Below, one piece after another: positions 26,058-35,168 of a DNA stretch of 64,000 bases. Source of the stretch: Nocardioidaceae bacterium. GTDB taxonomy: Bacteria > Actinomycetota > Actinomycetes > Propionibacteriales > Nocardioidaceae. Below the pieces are notes generated by a model. That model ran no database searches. It worked only from the letters and a program-made list of their open reading frames with translations, and was not told where the DNA came from. The stretch's first letter is position 1; every line of letters starts with the position of its first letter. The DNA lies in assembly GCA_018672315.1 (NCBI GenBank), contig CP076053.1, positions 682,001 to 746,000 of the forward strand, in the 5' to 3' direction. The translations under genes were made by a program, and so were the position numbers.

Positions 26058-28955
26058 ATGGGAGCAGCACGCGGCGAGGACGACCTCGCCCGCAGCCACC
26101 GCACGATGGCCGAGGGGCAGCGGATGGCGAGCCTCGTCAGCTGGGCCGAGGACCCCGTCACCGGCGAGGTCGTCGGTGCCGAGGGCCTGACCGAGCTCTT
26201 CGGCTTCCCTCCCGAGGTCGTGGCCGCGGGCCCCGAGGCGTGGATGTCGGTGGTGCACCCGGAGGACCAGCCGGCGCTGCGCGCCCAGGTGCTGCCTGCC
26301 CGCGCCCACGGCCGTCAGGCCGAGTACGTCGTCCGTATCCCCGACGGCGACCCCGGACCGCACGGCCAGGCGTGGCGGTGGGTCCGCGGCTGCTCGCGCT
26401 TCGACGTGGTCGACGGTCTGCCTCGACGCTGGGGCACCATCCAGGACGTCACCGTCACCCGGCGTCTGGAGATCGAGCTCGAGAAGCAGGTGATCGTCAA
26501 CGTCACCAGCGAGGCGGTCGCCACGGTGGCGAACGAGGCGACAACGCTCGAGGAGGCGCTGGTCGCCCTGCGCCCCATCGTGCTGGCCGACCCGGCGTGG
26601 GGTGAGGTGTACGCCCACCGCACCGCCCCCGACGGCCTGGTGACCATGCAGGTGCCGAGCCTGCTGCCCGAGCAGGATCCGGGCCCCGAAGAGGTGGCGC
26701 TGGCCGAGCGGGCGTGGCGCTCGGGCGAGGTGGTGTGGAACGAGGCCCTCACCGACCTCGCCTTCCCGCTGCGCCTGGCGGGCGAGGTCTACGCCGTGGT
26801 CGGCCTGCACAGCGACGTCCGGACCGAGCAGCAGGAGCTCACCACCGAGGTGGCGCGACGGGCCGCGACCCAGCTGGAGCGGGTGCTGGAGCGCGAGAGC
26901 GCGGAGGCGGCACTGGCAGCCGCCCGCGACCAGGCCCTCGCCGCCTCGCGCGCGAAGTCGGACTTCCTGGCGGTGATGAGCCACGAGATCCGCACGCCGC
27001 TGAACGCGGTGCTCGGCATGGCCGAGCTGCTGGGCGCCAGCGAGCTCGACGCCGACCAGCGTCGCCTCGTGCAGAGCGTCCGTGACGCCGGCACGACCCT
27101 GATCGGTCTGGTCGACGACGTGCTCGACCTGAGTCGGGTCGAGGCCGGCAGCCTGGTGCTCGAGAACACCGCCCTCGACGTGCGTGAGACGGTCGAGAAG
27201 GCGGCCGTGATGCTCGGGGCCCAGGCCAGGTCGCGCGGCGTGGAGCTGACGACCGCATGCGCACCGCAGGTGCCGGCCTCGCTGCGCGGCGACGGTGCAC
27301 GTCTCGCGCAGATCGTCACGAACCTGGTCTCCAACGCGGTGAAGTTCACTCCCTCCGGCGAGATCGACGTCGCCGTGACGGCCCGCGACGACGACGGGCG
27401 CGTCCGCCTGTCCGTGGCCGTGCGCGACACCGGGGCAGGCATCGACCCCGTGGTCCTCGACGGTCTCTTCGACAGCTTCACCCAGGCCGACGCCTCGACG
27501 ACCCGCACCCACGGCGGCAGCGGCCTCGGCCTGTCCATCGCGCGGCGGCTCGCGCGGTCCATGGGCGGCGACGTCACCGCCGTGAGCCGACCGGGGCGCG
27601 GCAGCACCTTCACCGCCGAGGTCGTCCTCGACCGTGACGAACCGGCCGCGAGCGAGGGACGCTCACGCCCCACTCCGGTGCTGCTGACCGGTCCGGGCGA
27701 GCGGCGTCGCCGCCTGCTCTCCTGGCAGCTGGCCCACCACGGCGCCGAGGTGACCGCGCTCGACGACGACGCGGACCCGGTCGAGGCGCTGCGGAGGACC
27801 CGCCGACACGGCGAGGGCGACGAGGGCGACGACCGGGCGACGCTGGTCGTCGACCTACCGCTGCAGGCCACCCGGGCGGAGGCCGCCGTGGGCGCACTGC
27901 TCCAGGCGCTGCCCCCCGAGGTGCCGCTCGTGGTCCTCGCGCCCGACTCGCCCGTCGTGGCGACCCTGCTGGCCAACCGCCCGGGCACCGCCAGGCTGGT
28001 CAAACCCGCCACCACGGTGGCGCTCGGCGATGCGCTGGACCTCGCGCGGTCCGGTGTCGAGAACGCGCCGGAGGCCGTCCGGGGCCTCGCTCCCGCCCGG
28101 GCGGCGGGAGAGCTCCCCGCCTCGGGGCCCTCGCGCCGTGTGCTGGTGGTCGAGGACAACGACGTCAACCAGGTCATCTCGCGTCGCCTGCTGGAGGTGC
28201 TCGGCCACACCGTCGACATCGCCGAGGACGGCGAGGAGGCCGTCCGTGTCTTCGACCCCGAGCGCCACGACTTCGTGCTGATGGACGTGCAGATGCCGCG
28301 CATGGACGGCTACGCCGCGACCAGGGCCCTGCGAGCCCGTCACGCCGGAGCCCGCCGGACGCCGATCGTCGCGCTGACCGCAGGTGCTGTGGCGGGGGTG
28401 CGCGAGCAGTGCCTGGCCGCCGGCATGGACGACTGCCTGGTCAAGCCGGTGGACCTGCGCCTGCTGGCCCGCACCGTGAGCCGGTGGACCGACGGGACGG
28501 CCCGCGGCGACATCGCCGCGTCGATCGCCGCGTCGATCCCCGCGCCCTCGGTCCCCGTCGACCTCGCGGAGCCTTCCGCGCCGCCCACGGCGATGCCCGT
28601 GCTGGACGAGGGACGCCTGGCCGAGCTCAGGATGATGGACGAGCCCGCCTGGTCCTACCTCGACCGGACCGTCGAGAACATCGGCGCCAGCGCCCCCGCA
28701 GCCGTGATGGCCGCGCGGGAGGCCTTCGAGGCGGGCGACACCGAGCGGTTCCGCTTCGTGGTCCACAAGCTCGCCGGCTCAGCGCTCAACATCGGCCTGC
28801 GCGAGGTCGGTGAGGTGGCGCGAGCGATGGAGAACGACCCGCCCGGGGACCGCGCCGACGGGCTGAAGGCGCTGGCGGCCCTCGACCTCGCGGTGCGCCG
28901 CGGACTGGTCGCGCTCGTGGCGGCGACCCGGGTGCCCGGCCCGACATCGGGGTAG
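26058..28955 (+). CDS. Hybrid sensor histidine kinase with PAS, receiver and Hpt domains
   Basis: A 965-residue cytosolic phosphorelay protein. Order: PAS-like sensor (about 25-145, with 'WRWVRG' and 'GTIQDVT'), GAF-like region (about 150-280), HisKA with phospho-acceptor His309 (VMSHEIRTPLNAVLG), HATPase (NLVSNAVKF, DTGAGI, GGSGLGLSI), a degenerate receiver-like segment (about 535-670), a true receiver with Asp743 (FVLMDVQMPRMDG) and a C-terminal Hpt with His903 (VVHKLAGSALNIG). All relay steps are within one chain and no transmembrane segment is seen. No response regulator gene is adjacent. ATG 26058 follows GAGGAGG. Confidence 0.88.
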   Translation: MGAARGEDDLARSHRTMAEGQRMASLVSWAEDPVTGEVVGAEGLTELFGFPPEVVAAGPEAWMSVVHPEDQPALRAQVLPARAHGRQAEYVVRIPDGDPGPHGQAWRWVRGCSRFDVVDGLPRRWGTIQDVTVTRRLEIELEKQVIVNVTSEAVATVANEATTLEEALVALRPIVLADPAWGEVYAHRTAPDGLVTMQVPSLLPEQDPGPEEVALAERAWRSGEVVWNEALTDLAFPLRLAGEVYAVVGLHSDVRTEQQELTTEVARRAATQLERVLERESAEAALAAARDQALAASRAKSDFLAVMSHEIRTPLNAVLGMAELLGASELDADQRRLVQSVRDAGTTLIGLVDDVLDLSRVEAGSLVLENTALDVRETVEKAAVMLGAQARSRGVELTTACAPQVPASLRGDGARLAQIVTNLVSNAVKFTPSGEIDVAVTARDDDGRVRLSVAVRDTGAGIDPVVLDGLFDSFTQADASTTRTHGGSGLGLSIARRLARSMGGDVTAVSRPGRGSTFTAEVVLDRDEPAASEGRSRPTPVLLTGPGERRRRLLSWQLAHHGAEVTALDDDADPVEALRRTRRHGEGDEGDDRATLVVDLPLQATRAEAAVGALLQALPPEVPLVVLAPDSPVVATLLANRPGTARLVKPATTVALGDALDLARSGVENAPEAVRGLAPARAAGELPASGPSRRVLVVEDNDVNQVISRRLLEVLGHTVDIAEDGEEAVRVFDPERHDFVLMDVQMPRMDGYAATRALRARHAGARRTPIVALTAGAVAGVREQCLAAGMDDCLVKPVDLRLLARTVSRWTDGTARGDIAASIAASIPAPSVPVDLAEPSAPPTAMPVLDEGRLAELRMMDEPAWSYLDRTVENIGASAPAAVMAAREAFEAGDTERFRFVVHKLAGSALNIGLREVGEVARAMENDPPGDRADGLKALAALDLAVRRGLVALVAATRVPGPTSG

Positions 28956-28964
28956 AAGCGGCCC

Positions 28965-29747
28965 ATGGCCGAGACGGACGAGCCCACGGAGCCGACCGAG
29001 CAGGACGCTCCTCCCCCGTTGACCGCGGTCGAGGAGGACTGGCAGACCGCGCTGTGCGTGGTCGCGCACCCCGACGACATGGAGTACGGCGCCGCCAGCG
29101 CCGTCGCCCGGTGGACGGCGCAGGGCAAGCGGGTCGTCTACTGCATGGTCACCTCCGGTGAGGCGGGCATCGACGGTCTCGACCCCGAGGAGTGCCGTGA
29201 GGTGCGTGAGGCCGAGGAGATCGCCTCCGCACGCGTCGTGGGTGTCGACGAGGTCGAGTTCCTGCGCCTCCCCGACGGGATCCTGGAGTACGGCGTCGCG
29301 CTGCGCCGCGAGATCTGCGCGGTGGTCCGCAAGCACCGCCCCGACGTCGCCGTCACCATCAACCACCGCGAGACCTTCGGGGGCACGAACCTCAACCAGG
29401 CCGACCACATCGCCGTCGGCAAGGCGCTCGTCGACGCGGTCCGGGACGCCGGCAACCGCTGGGTCTTCCCCGAGCAGCTCGCCGACGGAGACCTCGAGAA
29501 GTGGGACGGCGTACGCGGCGTGCTCGTCTCGGCCTCCCCCCAGGCCCGGCACGGTGTCGACGTGACCGACCACCTCGCTGCGGGCGTGGCGAGCCTGGAG
29601 GAGCACCGCGCCTACATCGAGGGGCTGGGCTGGGACGACTTCGACCCCGAGGAGTTCCTCGAGGGCATGGCACGGCAGAGCGGCCAGCGGCTGGGCACGC
29701 GGTACGCCGTGGCGTTCGAGCTGCTCGACACCGGCTGGGGAGGCTGA
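28965..29747 (+). CDS. PIG-L family deacetylase
   Basis: A 260-residue Zn-dependent N-deacetylase of the LmbE/PIG-L family. The metal motif AHPDDMEYG is at about residues 38-46 and the distal His in 'NLNQADHIAVG'. Relatives include MshB and Mca of mycothiol metabolism and glycolipid deacetylases; the sequence does not choose among them. The start lies 9 bp after the kinase stop. TAGAAG ends 6 nt before the ATG, so a leaderless start is possible. The MscS gene starts 3 bp after its stop, which suggests an operon. Confidence 0.86.
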   Translation: MAETDEPTEPTEQDAPPPLTAVEEDWQTALCVVAHPDDMEYGAASAVARWTAQGKRVVYCMVTSGEAGIDGLDPEECREVREAEEIASARVVGVDEVEFLRLPDGILEYGVALRREICAVVRKHRPDVAVTINHRETFGGTNLNQADHIAVGKALVDAVRDAGNRWVFPEQLADGDLEKWDGVRGVLVSASPQARHGVDVTDHLAAGVASLEEHRAYIEGLGWDDFDPEEFLEGMARQSGQRLGTRYAVAFELLDTGWGG

Positions 29748-29750
29748 GTC

Positions 29751-30689
29751 ATGGTCGACTTCCTGCTCTTCCGCGTCGCGGACGGGACCGGCGCCGGGGG
29801 CGGTTCCGCCGGTGTCGTCGAGCGGCTCTCGGACCTCATGGGCGGTCTCGACCTCCTGCTCACCCGCGTCATCGCCGCGCTGGTGCTGCTCGTGCTGGCG
29901 TACGCCCTGGGCAAGCTCGTCGCGGCCGGGCTCCACGCCTACTTCAAGCCGCGGCAGACCCCGAGCTTCGCCCGGGTCATCTCCAAGCTCGTGGGCTGGT
30001 TCGTCAGCCTCCTGCTGGTCGCCGCGGCGATCGTGATGCTGTTCCCCTCGGTGAGCCCGGTCAACATGCTCGCCGGTCTCGGGTTCTTCTCCGTCGCGGC
30101 CGCGTTCGCCTTCCAGGACATCCTCGAGAACCTGCTCTCGGGCCTGCTGCTGATCCTGCGCCAGCCGTTCAGGTCAGGTGACCAGATCGACGTCGGCGAG
30201 GTCTCGGGGACCGTGGAGGCCATCAGCATCCGCGAGACGCGGCTGCGCACCTTCGACGGCCAGCTGGTGCTCATCCCCAACCGGGACGTCTACAAGGCGA
30301 CGATCACGGTGCGTACGCACTTCGAGAACCGGCGACAGAACTTCGTCGTCGGCATCGCCTACGAGAACGACGCCGAGGAGGCGCGCGCCCTGATCCTCGG
30401 CGCGTTGACAGGCGTCGAGGAGGTCGACCACGACCGCGACGCCGAGGCGCTCGTCGTCGAGCTGAACACCTCCACCGTCGACATCGACGTGCGCTTCTGG
30501 TGCGCACCCGACCAGCACTCCTCCCGAGTCGCCCTGTCGGCGGCGATCATCGCCGTCAAGAAGCGCCTCGACGAGGCCGGCGTGGAGATGCCGTGCGACA
30601 TCGTGGCGCTGCAGGCGACCCCGTCGTTCAAGGCCGCGGTGCAAGACTCCGGCGAGCTGACGCCGGGCGGGAGCCTGCGCGCGGGCTGA
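29751..30689 (+). CDS. Small-conductance mechanosensitive channel (MscS family)
   Basis: A 312-residue channel. Three N-terminal hydrophobic helices (about residues 38-125) end in the pore-helix pattern 'LGFFSVAAAFAFQDILENLLSGLLLI', which is diagnostic of MscS TM3. The beta domain follows (GDQIDVGEVSGTVEAISIRETRLRTFDG, IPNRDVYKATI), then the cytosolic vestibule. It would release solutes during osmotic downshock. ATG 29751 uses GGGGAGG located in the tail of the preceding gene, indicating coupling with the PIG-L gene. Confidence 0.9.
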   Translation: MVDFLLFRVADGTGAGGGSAGVVERLSDLMGGLDLLLTRVIAALVLLVLAYALGKLVAAGLHAYFKPRQTPSFARVISKLVGWFVSLLLVAAAIVMLFPSVSPVNMLAGLGFFSVAAAFAFQDILENLLSGLLLILRQPFRSGDQIDVGEVSGTVEAISIRETRLRTFDGQLVLIPNRDVYKATITVRTHFENRRQNFVVGIAYENDAEEARALILGALTGVEEVDHDRDAEALVVELNTSTVDIDVRFWCAPDQHSSRVALSAAIIAVKKRLDEAGVEMPCDIVALQATPSFKAAVQDSGELTPGGSLRAG

Positions 30690-30723
30690 CCGGGCCGGGG
30701 CTGGGGGGTCGGACGGGGTCGAC

Positions 30724-30749
30724 GCCCACGTGTCCGATCACACGTGGGC
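30724..30749. terminator. Perfect 10-bp hairpin after mscS
   Basis: GCCCACGTGT (30724-30733) and ACACGTGGGC (30740-30749) pair exactly around CCGATC, 35 bp after the channel stop. No strong T run follows. Confidence 0.6.
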
Positions 30750-30784
30750 TCGACTCGGCCGGTGCGGTGTGAACGACGTAGTCT

Positions 30785-30831
30785 CGGTGACCGCGATGGT
30801 GCGACTCAGCTCGCGCCGGAGGCGGTGACCG
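30785..30831. promoter_or_regulatory. Two CGGTGACCG dyads upstream of the SulP gene
   Basis: The 9-bp near-palindrome CGGTGACCG occurs at 30785-30793 and 30823-30831, 38 bp apart, just downstream of a possible -10 (TAGTCT, 30779-30784). They may be paired operators. The rest of the 220-bp gap shows nothing else I can support. Confidence 0.35.
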
Positions 30832-30975
30832 TTCAGGTCCACGCCGTGCCACCCCGTTCTTCTCACCGCAGACGAGGGCGCACCGCTGTGTCCGCCCGGA
30901 GGAGTCACCATCAGCAACGCCGTCCCCGACATCGACCTGCCCGTCGAGCCCGCCACACCGGCTCCGGTCCACACC

Positions 30976-32442
30976 GTGCGCGAGGCGCTGCGGTCACCCC
31001 GTGCCCTGCGTACGGAGGTGCTGGCCGGCCTGGTCGTGGCGCTCGCGCTCATCCCCGAGGCCATCTCCTTCTCGATCATCGCGGGCGTCGACCCGCGGGT
31101 CGGTCTGTTCGCCTCGTTCACGATGGCGGTCTCGATCGCGTTCCTCGGGGGTCGCCCGGCGATGATCTCGGCGGCGACCGGGGCGATCGCCCTCGTCGTC
31201 GCACCGCTCTCGCGCGACTACGGGTTGGACTACCTCATCGCCGCGGTCGTGCTGGGCGGGGCGATCCAGATCGTCCTCGGTCTGCTGGGGGTGGCGCGTC
31301 TGATGCGCTTCGTCCCTCGATCGGTGATGGTCGGCTTCGTCAACGCCCTGGCGATCCTGATCGCGATGTCGCAGCTGCCGTACCTGGTCGACGTGCCCGC
31401 GCTGGTCTACCCCATGGTCGCCGTCGGCATCGCCGCGATCGTGCTGGTGCCGCGCCTCTCGACCGTGGTCCCCTCACCGCTCGTGGCGATCGTCGCGCTG
31501 ACGCTCTTCACCGTGCTGGCGTCGGTGGCCGTGCCGGACGTCGGCGACGAGGGCGCGCTGCCCGACAGCCTCCCCACGCTCGGCATCCCGTCGATCCCGT
31601 GGACGGTGGAGACGCTGCAGATCATCGCGCCGTACGCGCTCGGCATCGCCATGGTCGGCCTGCTGGAGTCGCTGATGACGCAGCGCATCGTCGACGACGT
31701 CACCGGCACCTCCTCCGACCCGCGCCGCGAGTCGTGGGGCCAGGGCGCCGCGAACGTCATCACCGGCTTCTTCGGCGGCATGGGCGGTTGCGCGATGATC
31801 GGCCAGACGATGATCAACGTGAAGACCTCGGGGGCCCGCACCCGCATCTCCACCTTCCTCGCCGGCGCCTTCCTGCTCGCTCTCGTGGTGGGCCTCGGTG
31901 ACGTCGTGGCCACCATCCCGATGGCCGCCCTCGTCGCCGTCATGCTGATGGTCGCGGTCGGCACCTTCGACTGGCAGAGCATCCGGCCCGGCACGCTGCG
32001 GCGGATGCCGCGCAGCGAGACCGCCGTCATGCTGACCACGGTCGCGGTCACCGTCCTCACCCACAACCTCGCCCTCGGCGTCGCGGCCGGCGTGCTCGTG
32101 GCCACCAGCCTCCTGGCGCGGAGGATGGCCTCGCAGGTGCGCATCGAGCGTCGGCTGGTCGAGGTCGAGGGCGGCGCGACCGAGGCGGTGTACGTCGTGC
32201 ACGGCGAGCTGTTCTTCGCCTCCAGCCACGACCTCGCGACGCGCTTCGCCTACGACGAGGACCCCGACCGGGTGGTCATCGACGTCACGCACTCCCACGT
32301 CTGGGACGCCTCGACCGTGGCGGCGCTGGACGCGGTGCGGGGTTCGTACGCGACGCGCGGCAAGCACGTGCACATCGAAGGCCTGAACGAGGCCAGCCTG
32401 TCGATGCACGACAGGCTCTCGGGACGCCTCGGCAGCCACTGA
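30976..32442 (+). CDS. SulP family anion transporter
   Basis: A transporter of at least 488 residues, with about 10-12 membrane helices. 'LVVALALIPEAISFSIIAGVDPRVGLFASF' is the SulP signature, 'ALPDSLPTLGIPSIPW' a typical loop, and a C-terminal STAS domain runs from about residue 395 (AVYVVHGELFFASSHDL, VVIDVTHSHVWDASTVAALD). SulP members import sulfate, bicarbonate or dicarboxylates. GTG 30976 is the first canonical start in frame but has no Shine-Dalgarno. A strong GGAGGAG precedes an in-frame ATC at 30910, which would add 22 residues; that may be the true start. No carbonic anhydrase is adjacent. Confidence 0.88.
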   Translation: MREALRSPRALRTEVLAGLVVALALIPEAISFSIIAGVDPRVGLFASFTMAVSIAFLGGRPAMISAATGAIALVVAPLSRDYGLDYLIAAVVLGGAIQIVLGLLGVARLMRFVPRSVMVGFVNALAILIAMSQLPYLVDVPALVYPMVAVGIAAIVLVPRLSTVVPSPLVAIVALTLFTVLASVAVPDVGDEGALPDSLPTLGIPSIPWTVETLQIIAPYALGIAMVGLLESLMTQRIVDDVTGTSSDPRRESWGQGAANVITGFFGGMGGCAMIGQTMINVKTSGARTRISTFLAGAFLLALVVGLGDVVATIPMAALVAVMLMVAVGTFDWQSIRPGTLRRMPRSETAVMLTTVAVTVLTHNLALGVAAGVLVATSLLARRMASQVRIERRLVEVEGGATEAVYVVHGELFFASSHDLATRFAYDEDPDRVVIDVTHSHVWDASTVAALDAVRGSYATRGKHVHIEGLNEASLSMHDRLSGRLGSH

Positions 32443-32473
32443 CCCGCGCCGACGCGCGGTGCTCCTGACGAGA

Positions 32474-32514
32474 CAGGGCCCGACCACGACGCGAGGCGTC
32501 GGTGTCGGGCCCTG
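32474..32514. terminator. Long bidirectional hairpin between SulP and tRNA-Asn
   Basis: The outer arms 32474-32484 and 32504-32514 (CAGGGCCCGAC and complement) and inner arms 32487-32492 and 32496-32501 (CGACGC/GCGTCG) form one extended stem. It lies 31 bp after the SulP stop and 5 bp past the 3' end of the minus-strand tRNA, so it can serve both. Confidence 0.7.
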
Positions 32515-32519
32515 GGTGG

Positions 32520-32592
32520 CTCCCCCGGTTGGACTCGAACCAACAACCCTCCGGTTAACAGCCGAATGCTCTGCCAATTGAGCTACAGGGGA
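32520..32592 (-). tRNA. tRNA-Asn (anticodon GTT)
   Basis: On the minus strand: acceptor TCCCCTG with CGGGGGA, D-arm TAGCTCAATTGGCAGAGC, anticodon arm TTCGG-CTGTTAA-CCGGA giving anticodon GTT, T-arm TTGTTGGTTCGAGTCCAA, discriminator G. CCA is not encoded. Its location close to dnaG resembles the arrangement in mycobacteria. Confidence 0.95.
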
Positions 32593-32692
32593 ATGACCGC
32601 GGCTCGCGCGGTGCCGATGAATCGTAGCAAGCAGCCACCCGCCCCCGCGAACCGGTTCCAGCCCCAGCCCCAGCCCTTGCTCCGGCCCGACC

Positions 32693-33238
32693 TCAGCCCC
32701 CGACCTCATCCTGGGCGCTCGCCAGCAGGCGCGCGGCGGCGCGGCGTACGTCGGGGTCGTCGGGGTCGGTGCCCTCGGCGTAGCGCACGCGCCACTGCAC
32801 GGGATCGGCGGGCGTACGACGACGTCCCACCGCGGTCACGCGGCGACCGTCGAGGGAGGCGTGGCGCTCCAGGACCATCGTCGAGCTCAGGCGCTCGCGC
32901 ACCACCACCAGCAGGTCCTTGGCGTCGGTCGCGGCCAGGTCGACCGTCCACGGAGCGACGGTGGCGTCCGACGGCACGATCGTGAGGCGCTCCTGCTCGG
33001 CCTCCCAGTCCGCGAGGTCGAGGTCGACCCAGTCGACGTCGCGGAGCAGCTCGACCGTGCGCTGCTCGCCGTCACCGACCGCGGCCAGGAGCAGCAGGCG
33101 CGTACGCGTCGCCACCAGCCACAGCGGACCGCTCGGGGCCGCGGCCATCACCTCACGGCTGCGGACCCCGCCCGCGTCGAGCACGTCACGCGGCGGCGCG
33201 GCCGTGTCGCGTCGCCACGGGCTCCAGGGGGGCCTCAT
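32693..33238 (-). CDS. Small PH-like domain protein encoded with dnaG
   Basis: A 181-residue cytosolic protein without signal or membrane segment. The pattern 'GPLWLVATRTRLLLL', 'VELLRDVDWVDLDLADWEAEQERLTIV' resembles the PH-like (lipid/protein-binding) module of small actinobacterial proteins; this is layout recognition only. Its ATG overlaps the dnaG stop (ATGA, 4 bp), so translation is coupled to the primase, which suggests a constant association rather than a proven functional link. Confidence 0.65.
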   Translation of the reverse strand: MRPPWSPWRRDTAAPPRDVLDAGGVRSREVMAAAPSGPLWLVATRTRLLLLAAVGDGEQRTVELLRDVDWVDLDLADWEAEQERLTIVPSDATVAPWTVDLAATDAKDLLVVVRERLSSTMVLERHASLDGRRVTAVGRRRTPADPVQWRVRYAEGTDPDDPDVRRAAARLLASAQDEVGG

Positions 33239-35157
33239 GCCTCCCCCACGACCTGCTCGCGCAGCGCACGGCGCGCCTGCTCGAGAGCGACGAGCTCGCC
33301 GAACATGCGGTTGTAGTCGGCCTGCTGCGTCACCGGGTTGGTGCGCTGCAGCCGTGACTTCAGGTCGGTGATGCGTCGGACCGTCGTGAGCTCCTGGAGT
33401 CCGAGCGCGTGGCGGGCTGCATACCGGCCCGTCGGCTCGCCGCGCAGCTTCAGCGGCTCCACGGCCAGCGCCGCGACCTCACCGGAGACGACCTGCTCGG
33501 TGGTGCGTGCGCGCACCTGGTGCACCCACTCGGTCGCTCCCGCAGCGGCCGGCCCGCCGAGCGAGGCGACGGCCTGCCAGACCATGGCGTGCAGCGGGTG
33601 GGTGAAGTCGGCGGCGTCGAGCTCGACGGTGTGCTCCGCGGCGACGGCGGGGGCCTGCAGCACCAGCCGGAGCATCTCGCGTTCGAGTGCGAACCGCTGC
33701 AGGTGGGGGTCGGGCCATGCCTGGACGGGCGGCGCCTCGGTTGCGGGCCCGGAGTCCTGGCCACCGGTGCGTGGCGGCGTACGCGGCGCTCCCGGGGCCG
33801 GGGCGCTCTCGCCCGCGTCGTCGCGACGCTGCGCGCGGCGCACCTCGTCGAGCACCTGGTTGGTCTCCACGTCGGCACCGACGAGGCGGGAGATCTCCTG
33901 GGCGAACGCGGTCACCTTCGACCGGTCGCGGACCGAGGCGACGAGGCGTGCGGCCTCGCGGACGGCGTCGATGCGTCCGTCGGCCCGGTCGAGGTCGAAG
34001 CGGCGCAGCACGTTGCCGAGCACGAAGCGGTAGAGCGGCTCGCGACGGGCGACGAGCTCGCGTACGGCCGCGTCGCCCTGTGCCTGGCGGAGGTCGCACG
34101 GGTCCATGCCGGAGGGCTCGACCGCGACGTAGGTCTGGGAGGCGAACTGCTGGTCGCCCGCGAAGGCCTTCAGTGCCGCCCGCTGACCTGCTTCGTCGCC
34201 GTCGAAGGTGAAGATGACCTCCCCGCGGTTGTCCTCGTGGTCGAGCAGCAGCCGGCGCAGCACGCGGCCGTGCTCCTCGCCGAAGGCGGTGCCACAGGTC
34301 GCGACGGCGGTGGTGATGCCGGCGAGGTGGCAGGCCATCACATCCGTGTAGCCCTCGACGACCACGGCCTGGCGGGTGCGTGCCATCTCACGGCGCGCCA
34401 GGTCGAGGCCGTAGAGCACCTGCGACTTCTTGTAGACGGGCGTCTCGGAGGTGTTGAGGTACTTCGCCTCGATGCGGTCGTCGTCGAAGAGCTTGCGGGC
34501 CCCGAAGCCGATCGTGGAGCCGGAGGTGTCGCGGATCGGCCACATGAGCCGACCCTGGAAGCGGTCGTAGCGACCGCGGTTGGCGAGGTTGCCGGTGATG
34601 AGCTCGTCGTCGTCGAAGCCCTTCGCCCGCAGGTGTGCCACCAGGTCGCGTCCGCCGGTGGGGGCGAAACCGACCCCGAAGTGCTCGGCGTCGTCGCGGT
34701 TGAAGTCGCGACCGGCGAGGAACTGGCGGGCGGGCAGCGCGTCGGGGCTCGCGAGCTGCTCGGCGTAGAACTCCGCGGCAAGCTTGTGGGCCTCGAGCAG
34801 GCGCGGTCGCATGGACGCCTCGCGGCGCTGCTCGGGGGTGGGCCCGCCCTCCTCGTAGCGCAGCGTCACGCCGTACTTGCCGGCCAGCTGCTCGACGGTG
34901 TCGGTGAAGGTGAGCCCGTCGATCTCCATGACGAAGCTGATGACGTCGCCGCCGGCCTGGCAGCCGAAGCAGTGGTACAGGTTGCGCGAGGGCGTGACGT
35001 GGAAGGACGGCGACTTCTCGTCGTGGAAGGGGCACAGACCCTTCAGCGCACCGGACCCGGCGTTGCGCAGCGTGACGTAGTCGGAGACGACCTCGTCGAT
35101 GCGCGCCTTCTCACGCACCTCGGCGATGTCCTCGCTGCGGATCCGCCCCTGTGCCAC
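33235..35157 (-). CDS. dnaG: DNA primase
   Basis: A 640-residue primase that makes RNA primers at the replication fork. It has the N-terminal zinc ribbon (CPFHDEKSPSFHV...YHCFGCQAGGD, about residues 42-67), the catalytic core, and TOPRIM motifs with VVEGYTDVMA and FDGDEAG. A Pro/Ala-rich spacer follows (about 440-475), then a DnaB-binding C-terminal region. GTG 35157 has a -10-like TAGACT (35166-35171) only 8 nt upstream, so the transcript may be nearly leaderless. It is flanked by dgt upstream on the same strand, as in other actinobacteria. Confidence 0.97.
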   Translation of the reverse strand: MAQGRIRSEDIAEVREKARIDEVVSDYVTLRNAGSGALKGLCPFHDEKSPSFHVTPSRNLYHCFGCQAGGDVISFVMEIDGLTFTDTVEQLAGKYGVTLRYEEGGPTPEQRREASMRPRLLEAHKLAAEFYAEQLASPDALPARQFLAGRDFNRDDAEHFGVGFAPTGGRDLVAHLRAKGFDDDELITGNLANRGRYDRFQGRLMWPIRDTSGSTIGFGARKLFDDDRIEAKYLNTSETPVYKKSQVLYGLDLARREMARTRQAVVVEGYTDVMACHLAGITTAVATCGTAFGEEHGRVLRRLLLDHEDNRGEVIFTFDGDEAGQRAALKAFAGDQQFASQTYVAVEPSGMDPCDLRQAQGDAAVRELVARREPLYRFVLGNVLRRFDLDRADGRIDAVREAARLVASVRDRSKVTAFAQEISRLVGADVETNQVLDEVRRAQRRDDAGESAPAPGAPRTPPRTGGQDSGPATEAPPVQAWPDPHLQRFALEREMLRLVLQAPAVAAEHTVELDAADFTHPLHAMVWQAVASLGGPAAAGATEWVHQVRARTTEQVVSGEVAALAVEPLKLRGEPTGRYAARHALGLQELTTVRRITDLKSRLQRTNPVTQQADYNRMFGELVALEQARRALREQVVGEA

Positions 35158-35168
35158 GAGGGGTGAGT

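Noticed and set aside
30750-30909. Riboswitch in the long SulP leader
   Set aside because: I could not match it to any riboswitch consensus I know; only the two dyads and a Shine-Dalgarno are supportable.
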